DNA of 41,014 nt, taken from CAZVJA01 sp964626885 (GTDB lineage Bacteria; Planctomycetota; Planctomycetia; Planctomycetales; Planctomycetaceae). The position numbers and the translations under genes are program-made. Shown one piece after another: positions 34,605-41,014 of this stretch (position 1 is the first letter of the stretch; every line of letters begins with the position of its first letter). The stretch lies in the NCBI GenBank assembly GCA_964626885.1, contig CAZVJA010000022.1, positions 1 to 41,014 of the forward strand. The letters run 5' to 3'. A model generated the notes under the pieces. The model was not told the DNA's origin. It made no database searches and saw nothing but the letters and a program-made list of their open reading frames with translations.

Positions 34605-35155
34605 GGAAATCCAAAGTGTCAGAGAAGCAATTGACTGCTTGTCTTTCGTAGCAGCGCAAATCGTTTCAGGTCTGGGGAATTCGGTCAAGATCGATCGCTC
34701 AATCGCCACATTGAGGCCGGAGATTTCATGACCCTCTATTCACATCATAGGCAGCCACGGGACGGAGGCGGTGGTGATTTCTGTTTTGGAGAAAGCGGAA
34801 CCCCCGGTCGCCTTCCGCCCGTGGCTTCGGGGATCTCATGCAAGTCGCTTGCCGGATTAGTATTCAGAGGTGGTTGTTGGGTTGTAAGGCTTTTTACAGC
34901 AGAAGGTTACAGGTTGTTTTGGGATGTTCTTGCCGACGAATTGAAGGTGTTCAACCGTTACCCAGATGGGACAAGACTCTTCGGAGTGATGACATCGCGG
35001 CTCAGGGAGCTAAAGATCACGACCGAAGGTTGCCTGAATCCGAGTACCTGCGGCCGATGATGATTTTTTCGCCTTGGCGAAATAGCCCATCTAGATCGAC
35101 AGGCGAGCTCTGAGAGGCGCTGCTGGCGGGATCTGCGACACTCGAAACACCAAGT
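34605..35155. other. 551-bp non-coding gap inside the efflux locus
   Basis: No convincing gene is seen on either strand. A leftward promoter candidate lies at 34660-34688. A small hairpin pairs GCGGAA (34795-34800) with TTCCGC (34813-34818) around a C/G-rich 12-base loop. A second short palindrome, TTTCGCC-TT-GGCGAAA, lies near 35065-35085 and lacks a T tract on its 3' side for either strand. The gap separates the TolC-like gene from the rest and may hold regulatory elements that I could not recognise. Confidence 0.5.
34660..34688 (-). promoter_or_regulatory. Candidate sigma70-like promoter for the Cys/His-rich protein and pump genes
   Basis: On the - strand, TTGACC (34683-34688) matches the -35 consensus in five of six positions and is followed after 17 bases by AACGAT (34660-34665), which matches the -10 consensus in only three. 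A start about seven bases later would leave a leader of roughly 50 bases before the ATG at 34604. Spacing is ideal but the -10 element is poor. Confidence 0.3.
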
Positions 35156-36622
35156 TTAGTCGGTCGCTGGCGCACGCAGGCCGTCGATGAGCAGAGCCCC
35201 TTCGAGTTCCAGTCGCGAGGACCACCAGGCCCGCAAGGCGCTCAGGTATTCCACGTTCGTCTGGAAGTTGGTGCGTTGCGCGGTAAGGTACCGGAGATAG
35301 TCCAACTCTCCTTGGCGGTACCCTTCGGTGACAAGCTTCAAGGACTCGGAGGCGTCCGGGAGGATCTGCTGGCGGAAACGCTCGATTTGTGCCTGAGCGT
35401 TTTGATACCGCTCCAGAACCGAGGCGAACCGATTTTCGATGTCGAGTGTGACACGCTCAACTTCTCGATGGGCAGCGACGAGGGCGCACTCCGCGGCTTG
35501 GATGTTTCCTTGATTGCGGTTGTGGACCGGCAGGAAGAAACCAACTTGCGCCTGAGCAATGGTGAATTGCGAGGCATAGTCGTATTGAGCACCGACCTGG
35601 ACATCGACGTTCGGGATCGGCTCGACGCATGCGCGATTGACGGCTGCACGGGCACGATCCACTTTGGCCAGTGCGGCCGCCAATTCCGGGCTTGTCGCCA
35701 GGATTTGCTGCAACGCCTGTTCACGTTCGAGCTGTTGGGTTTGCTCTTCGACCTCGCCGATCAGCCGGGCGGAGGGTAGCTGCGGTGTTCCCAGGTTGGT
35801 TGCGAGTCTGGTCCAGGATGCTTGCAGTCTATTTCGAGCAGTTTGCAAAGAGATCCTCGCATTGTTCGCCTCAACACGCGCTTGCAGCAAATCGACCTTG
35901 TTTCCCTGCTTCGCGTTATACAGCGCCTCAGCTGCCTCGACACCTTTCTCGCTGATGGCGAGCAGTTGTTCGGACAATTCAATTTGTCGCTGAGCGATCA
36001 AGACTTCATAGAAACCTTGCCGCACCGATGTCAGCACGCGATAGCGCTGCGTTTCATTTTCCCACCCCAAGCGGTTGATGTCCTCATCAACAATCTCCTG
36101 GCTGAGGCCGAGTTTGTTGGCGGTGACAAATTCCTGGCTGGCGATAATTCCTTCCTGTCCGCCATGCCCTTCATTGCCGATTTCGGAGCCTTGATAGCCG
36201 ATCATCGGATTGGGATATAACCCGGCTTGAAGATGCCGTCCGTGGGCGGCACTCAAGTTGGCCTGCGATTGTGCAAGCGTGGGGTTGTTCTGTAGCGCGG
36301 CCTGTTCGAGTTCTGCTAACGTGTAGGAGCCGGAAGGTACAGGGGGGAGTCCTTCAGCGAGTTTCCCGGCCACAAACGATTCGTCTACTGCAGGCTCGTC
36401 GTCCGGCAGATACGCCGTCGGAAGGATTTGATCCTTTGTCCTCGTTTTCAATTCCGATTGCGGGATGGAAGCTTGAGAGCCTTCCGCCGACAGGCGGCTT
36501 TTTCCGGAAGAGATCAGTTCTTCGCCGGACTGACTTGGTGAGTTGGGACGAACTTGCGCGCATGCAGGCAGGGCTGAAATTGCCAGTGCCATTATCACTA
36601 CGTTCCGGACTCGATTGCGCAC
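35156..36622 (-). CDS. TolC-family outer-membrane efflux lipoprotein
   Basis: A 488-residue outer-membrane channel component with a lipoprotein signal (VIMALAISALPAC, lipidated Cys near residue 21), as in CusC/OprM-type proteins. After a ~75-residue variable region, two OEP repeats follow: the first with YTLAELEQAALQNNPTLAQSQANL and the second around LEREQALQQILATSPELAAALAKVDRA, both with long helical, coiled-coil segments. The ending EGYRQGELDYLRYLTAQRTNFQ is typical of the family. The start is GTG with AGGGGGA upstream. It is the first gene of the leftward efflux locus, but 551 bp separate it from the next gene. It is divergent from the ABC operon on its right. Confidence 0.92.
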   Translation of the reverse strand: MRNRVRNVVIMALAISALPACAQVRPNSPSQSGEELISSGKSRLSAEGSQASIPQSELKTRTKDQILPTAYLPDDEPAVDESFVAGKLAEGLPPVPSGSYTLAELEQAALQNNPTLAQSQANLSAAHGRHLQAGLYPNPMIGYQGSEIGNEGHGGQEGIIASQEFVTANKLGLSQEIVDEDINRLGWENETQRYRVLTSVRQGFYEVLIAQRQIELSEQLLAISEKGVEAAEALYNAKQGNKVDLLQARVEANNARISLQTARNRLQASWTRLATNLGTPQLPSARLIGEVEEQTQQLEREQALQQILATSPELAAALAKVDRARAAVNRACVEPIPNVDVQVGAQYDYASQFTIAQAQVGFFLPVHNRNQGNIQAAECALVAAHREVERVTLDIENRFASVLERYQNAQAQIERFRQQILPDASESLKLVTEGYRQGELDYLRYLTAQRTNFQTNVEYLSALRAWWSSRLELEGALLIDGLRAPATD

Positions 36623-36810
36623 GGGTTCCCCCTACTGAGGATGTCTCTTCCCTCAATGTCGGATCTATGGGACCGTGACGATGAGTGGGACTTGCTGCGC
36701 TTTCCCGGGTTTGCCGCATTTGCCGAGATTTCCGAGTGCACCGCTTCGATCAATGCTCCGCGCGCGAAGGAAAGGGATCTTAGTAGAAACCACCTGCCTT
36801 CATAAGTCCC

Positions 36811-36839
36811 GTGACAATAAGGTGTTCTGCATTTATTCT
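36811..36839 (+). promoter_or_regulatory. Candidate sigma70-like promoter for the ABC operon
   Basis: GTGACA (36811-36816) matches the -35 consensus in five of six positions. After exactly 17 bases TATTCT (36834-36839) matches the -10 consensus in four. Transcription from about 36846 would give a leader of some 37 bases to the ATG at 36883. A TATAAT also occurs at 36879-36884, but it overlaps the start codon and has no good -35 element. Confidence 0.4.
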
Positions 36840-36882
36840 CAATTCGTCGCCGTGGTTCCGGCGCGGTGAGTGCCGCTCTATA

Positions 36883-37644
<762 letters not shown>

Positions 37645-37651
37645 GGCTTCG

Positions 37652-40015
37652 ATGAAGGCGCTGGACCGCAAGCTGTTTCGGGATTTGATGCATATGAAAG
37701 GGCAGGCGATCGCCATTTGCATGGTGATCGCCAGCGGTGTTGCGACGTTCGTCATGTGTCTGAGCACGCTCGAATCACTCCAAGTCAGCCAGGCGACCTA
37801 CTACGACCGTTACCGCTTCGCTGACGTGTTCGCTCAAATGAAGCGAGCCCCGTTGTCTCTCGCTCGGCGAATGGCCGAAATTCCGGGAGTTGCGCAGGTG
37901 CAGGCGCGAATCGTGTCGGATGTGACGCTCGACGTTCCGGGGTTGCCGGAGCCGGCGGTCGGCCGAATCATTTCCGTTCCTGAGATCGGTCCGTGGGGAC
38001 TCAATCAGGTCCACCTTCGTCGCGGACGACTTCTCGAAACCGGTACGAATGGCGAAGTTCTCGTCAGTGAAGGTTTTGCCGAGGCGAACAAGTTCGAGCC
38101 GGGAGATTCGCTGCGTGCGGTAATCAACGGGCGACTGCAAGAACTCAAAATTGTCGGCGTGGTGTTGTCTCCCGAGTACATCGCCGAGATGAGGGGAATC
38201 GAAGCACTCCCCGATCCTAAGCGGTTTGGAATTTTCTGGATGAGCGAGCGTGAGTTGGAAGCCGCGCTCGATATGGACGGCGCGTTCAATAGCGTCTGTC
38301 TGTCGCTGATGCACGGGGCGAACGAGGATGATGTGCTTGTGCAGATGGACCGATTGATCGAGCAGTATGGGGGAGCGGGTTCGTACGGCCGCGAGGACCA
38401 ACTGTCGCATCGCTGGATTTCCGACGAAATCAAGCAGTTGAAAGGAATGGGGATCATCGCCCCCTCCATCTTTCTCAGCGTGGCGGCGTTCCTGCTGAAC
38501 GTCGTTTTCACGAGGCTCGTCAACACTCAGCGAGAGCAGATCGCGGCGCTCAAGGCATTTGGTTACACACGTCTGGAGATCGGCTTACATTATCTGAAAC
38601 TGGTGATGGTGCTCGTGACGGTGGGGCTGACATTGGGCACGATCACGGGAGCGTGGATGGGAAAAGGCCTCACGGGAATGTATACGATGTTCTATCGTTT
38701 TCCCGTGTTTTACTTCCAGTTTCATGCGCAATTGGCCTGCTTGGCGCTCGGGTTGAGCGCGGTGGCGGCGCTGGTCGGCACATTCAGCGCGGTGGTTCGC
38801 GCCATGCGGCTCCCTCCCGCGGAGGCAATGCGACCTGAACCCCCCGCCACATATAAGCCCACGATCCTTGAGCGGATCGGCTTCGAGCGGCTGCTCTCGC
38901 CCGTGGCACGCATGATTCTTCGCAGGCTCGAAAGGGAAATGATTAAAGCCTGCTTCTCCTGTTTGGGAATTGCTCTCTCCCTCGCGGTCCTGATCCTTGG
39001 TAACTTTGGCACGGACGCGATCAATTACATGATCGAATTTCAGTTCAATTGGACGCAGCGCCAGGATCTGACAGTCTCCTTCATCGAGCCGACGTCCGGG
39101 CACGTGCTGCATGATCTGACGCACCTGCCCGGAGTGCTCGACTGCGAGGGTTTCCGTTCGATTCCGGTGAAGTTTCGGATGGGACACCACACACGCCGCG
39201 GTGGAATCTCGGGGCTGTCTCGCGATCGTCGTTTGCATCATCTGATGGATGCCGATGAACGGGAGTTCGTTCTCCCGGAGGATGGGCTCACTTTTTCCGA
39301 TAAATTGGCCGAGTTGCTGGATGTGAAGCTCGGTGACCGGGTAACGGTGGAGGTCATGGAGGGGGAGCGGCCAATCCTTGAGGTTCCGGTGACGGCATTC
39401 ATTTCCGAGTTCGGAGGAACGAACGCCTATATGGATGTCGCGGCCCTGCACCGGTTGATGCGGGAAGGGGAAACGGTAACGGGAGCGCATCTCACCGTCG
39501 ATTCCCGCCGAATGCACGAAATTCACGAAATTCTCAAGAACACTCCACGCGTGGCTGGTGTCACCGTGAAAGATGCCGCCATTCAAAGCTTCAACGACAC
39601 GATTGCTCAAAATCAGTCTCGAATTCAATCTTTTAACGTGATTTTTGCCTGCATCATCGCGTTCGGCGTGATCTACAACACCGCTCGGATTTCGTTGATG
39701 GAGCGAACGCGGGAACTGGCGACACTCCGCGTGATTGGCTTTACCCGCGCGGAGATATCCACGATATTACTGGGTGAACTTGGTGTTTTGACGACAGTCG
39801 CTATTCCCATCGGAATGGTGCTGGGTTATGCCTTTGCCTGGCTGTTTACGATGACCCTCGATTCGGAAATGTTTCGGATTCCCCTGGTGATCACCCCCTC
39901 AACGTATGGACTGGCGGCTACCGTGACGATTGTGGCGTCCATTGCGTCGGGACTGGTCGTCCGCCGCAGGCTGGACGATCTGGATCTCGTCGCCGTATTG
40001 AAAAGCAAGGAGTAG
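37652..40015 (+). CDS. ABC transporter permease with two FtsX domains
   Basis: A 787-residue inner-membrane protein. An N-terminal helix (AIAICMVIASGVATFVMCL, about residues 18-36) is followed by a large periplasmic domain. The first FtsX module (about residues 270-400) contains LVNTQREQIAALKAFGYTRLEIGLHYLK; a further helix near residue 430 is followed by a second periplasmic domain, and the C-terminal FtsX module contains SLMERTRELATLRVIGFTRAEIS. The two coupling segments (REQIAALKAFG and RELATLRVIG) would contact the ATPase. The length and duplicated layout resemble LolCE-like or DevC-related permeases fused in one chain. It lies between the ATPase and a HlyD-type adaptor, so an export or lipid/lipoprotein-extraction role is likely. 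The substrate is unknown. Confidence 0.92.
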   Translation: MKALDRKLFRDLMHMKGQAIAICMVIASGVATFVMCLSTLESLQVSQATYYDRYRFADVFAQMKRAPLSLARRMAEIPGVAQVQARIVSDVTLDVPGLPEPAVGRIISVPEIGPWGLNQVHLRRGRLLETGTNGEVLVSEGFAEANKFEPGDSLRAVINGRLQELKIVGVVLSPEYIAEMRGIEALPDPKRFGIFWMSERELEAALDMDGAFNSVCLSLMHGANEDDVLVQMDRLIEQYGGAGSYGREDQLSHRWISDEIKQLKGMGIIAPSIFLSVAAFLLNVVFTRLVNTQREQIAALKAFGYTRLEIGLHYLKLVMVLVTVGLTLGTITGAWMGKGLTGMYTMFYRFPVFYFQFHAQLACLALGLSAVAALVGTFSAVVRAMRLPPAEAMRPEPPATYKPTILERIGFERLLSPVARMILRRLEREMIKACFSCLGIALSLAVLILGNFGTDAINYMIEFQFNWTQRQDLTVSFIEPTSGHVLHDLTHLPGVLDCEGFRSIPVKFRMGHHTRRGGISGLSRDRRLHHLMDADEREFVLPEDGLTFSDKLAELLDVKLGDRVTVEVMEGERPILEVPVTAFISEFGGTNAYMDVAALHRLMREGETVTGAHLTVDSRRMHEIHEILKNTPRVAGVTVKDAAIQSFNDTIAQNQSRIQSFNVIFACIIAFGVIYNTARISLMERTRELATLRVIGFTRAEISTILLGELGVLTTVAIPIGMVLGYAFAWLFTMTLDSEMFRIPLVITPSTYGLAATVTIVASIASGLVVRRRLDDLDLVAVLKSKE

Positions 40016-40022
40016 CCGGACG

Positions 40023-41014
40023 GTGAAGCTTTGGTTTCGCAGGTTGCTCCTCGTGCTGTTTGGTCTGGCCGTGTTGGGGGCGCTCGTCTATTCGTTTTTG
40101 CCGAAACCTGTCGGTGTCGACTTGGCGGCGGTTTCGGTCGGTGAGCTGGTCGTCACCGTTGATGAAGACGGAAAGACCCGCCTGAAGGACCGCTACGTGG
40201 TGGCGGCTCCGCTGACGGGTAGGCTGCAACGTATCGAATTGAAAGCGGGGGATCCGGTCGAGGCGGGCAAGACGCTGATCGCGTCGATTGAACCGACTGA
40301 TCCCGCGCTGCTCGATCCGCGCGCGCGGGCCGAAGCGGAGGCGCGCGTTCGCGCGGCCGAGGCGAAACTGAAACAAACAGGCCCAGACGTCGAGCGGGCT
40401 CTCACGTCGATGCAGTTTGCCGAATCGAAACTCGCGCGCATCCACAAATTGCAGGAGAGCAATGCGGCTACGAAGGAAGATGTCGAAGAGCGGGAACTGC
40501 TGTTTCGCACGTTGTCCGAGGACTACAAGTCGAAGAAATTCGCTGAAAACATCGCACAGTTTGAATTGGAATTGGCGGAAGCGGCGCTCATCCGCACAAA
40601 GCCCGACGGCACCAACGGCCAGTTTGAGATTCATTCGCCGATCTCCGGCCGGGTGCTCCGCGTGTCTCAGGAGAGCGCCACCGTCGTTTCCCCCGGGACT
40701 CAACTGGTGGAATTGGGCGATCCCGCGGTGCTGGAGGTGGAAATCGACGTCCTTTCCAGCGACGCCGTACAGATTCGTCCTGGCGCGAAGGTGTACCTGG
40801 AACAGTGGGGTGGCGAGAAACCGCTTCTCGCCAGAGTCCGATTGGTCGAGCCTTCCGCGTTTACGAAAATCTCCGCACTGGGAGTCGAAGAGCAACGGGT
40901 GAACGTGATTGCCGATTTCGTCGATGCCCCGGAAACGCGCCCCGCGCTCGGCGACCAGTATCGCGTCGAAGCGAGAATTGTCATCTGGGAGAATGACAAG
41001 GTGCTTCGCGTCCC
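40023..41014 (+). CDS. HlyD/DevB-family periplasmic adaptor of the ABC exporter (3' end beyond the window)
   Basis: 330 residues are visible and the frame is open at the window edge. A single N-terminal helix (LLLVLFGLAVLGALVYSFL, about residues 8-26) anchors the protein. A lipoyl-like half (VAAPLTGRLQRIELKAGDPVEAG) leads into a coiled-coil hairpin rich in Ala, Glu and Arg (about residues 100-190), then the second lipoyl half (IHSPISGRVLRVSQESATVVSPG) and a beta-barrel. The GTG start is eight bases after the permease stop; AGGAG at 40008-40012 serves as ribosome site and overlaps the permease end. With the two preceding genes it forms an ATPase-permease-adaptor exporter; an outer-membrane partner is not visible to the right. 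Confidence 0.9.
   Translation, partial: MKLWFRRLLLVLFGLAVLGALVYSFLPKPVGVDLAAVSVGELVVTVDEDGKTRLKDRYVVAAPLTGRLQRIELKAGDPVEAGKTLIASIEPTDPALLDPRARAEAEARVRAAEAKLKQTGPDVERALTSMQFAESKLARIHKLQESNAATKEDVEERELLFRTLSEDYKSKKFAENIAQFELELAEAALIRTKPDGTNGQFEIHSPISGRVLRVSQESATVVSPGTQLVELGDPAVLEVEIDVLSSDAVQIRPGAKVYLEQWGGEKPLLARVRLVEPSAFTKISALGVEEQRVNVIADFVDAPETRPALGDQYRVEARIVIWENDKVLRV

Noticed and set aside
34728..35060. Open frame of 110 codons on the + strand in the efflux-locus gap, with a GGAG five bases before its ATG
   Set aside because: The composition is not protein-like (Gly/Arg/Cys-rich, no helix or strand pattern), it runs against the surrounding genes and matches no family that I know.
35065..35085. 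TTTCGCC-TT-GGCGAAA palindrome as a transcription terminator
   Set aside because: The T tract lies on the 5' side for the + strand and A residues follow on the - strand, so neither strand has a terminator layout.

Overview
The window most likely comes from a member of the Planctomycetota. This is an inference from gene style and has not been checked by any search. The signs are a secreted YVTN-type beta-propeller protein next to a secreted ThuA-domain protein, a complete and loosely packed nuo cluster with frequent GTG/TTG starts, a stand-alone four-helix-bundle protein remnant, and a large heavy-metal RND efflux locus. A run of exactly 100 N (21127-21226) marks a scaffold join, so this is a draft or metagenome-assembled contig.

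Left part (1-4791). A fused phosphotransferase/P-loop ATPase gene runs rightward and meets a leftward pair tail to tail: a DNA photolyase preceded by an NAD-type isocitrate dehydrogenase. A 359-bp divergent promoter region separates icd from the respiratory cluster.

Respiratory cluster (4792-20118). All 14 subunits of complex I (NADH:quinone oxidoreductase) are present in the order nuoABCDEFGHIJKLMN on the + strand, with nuoC and nuoD separate. The Fe-S and quinone-site residues that I checked are present. Some subunits differ from the textbook form: NuoG is short and carries a full N7 cluster motif, NuoK and NuoM have hydrophilic extensions, and NuoN has Arg at the conserved TM7 lysine position.

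Transport and surface genes (20174-28736). A TerC-family membrane protein and a DASS/SLC13 transporter with two TrkA-C domains lie on either side of the assembly gap and should not be read as one protein. A sodium:solute symporter, the beta-propeller protein and the ThuA-domain protein follow on the + strand. A large lipoprotein of unknown function converges on them from the right.

Metal-efflux locus (28911-36622, - strand). In transcription order it holds a TolC-like outer-membrane lipoprotein, a 551-bp gap, a small exported Cys/His-rich protein, a His-rich periplasmic adaptor, a truncated four-helix-bundle gene next to a perfect 12-bp inverted repeat, and an HME-type RND pump. Together these would form a tripartite envelope-spanning cation efflux system. 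The Cys/His-rich protein is the most likely candidate for an undescribed accessory part.

Right edge (36883-41014, + strand). A DevA/LolD-like ABC ATPase, a double-FtsX permease and a HlyD-type adaptor cut off by the window edge form one operon, probably driven by a promoter at 36811-36839. No tRNA, rRNA, CRISPR array, prophage or intact insertion sequence was seen.
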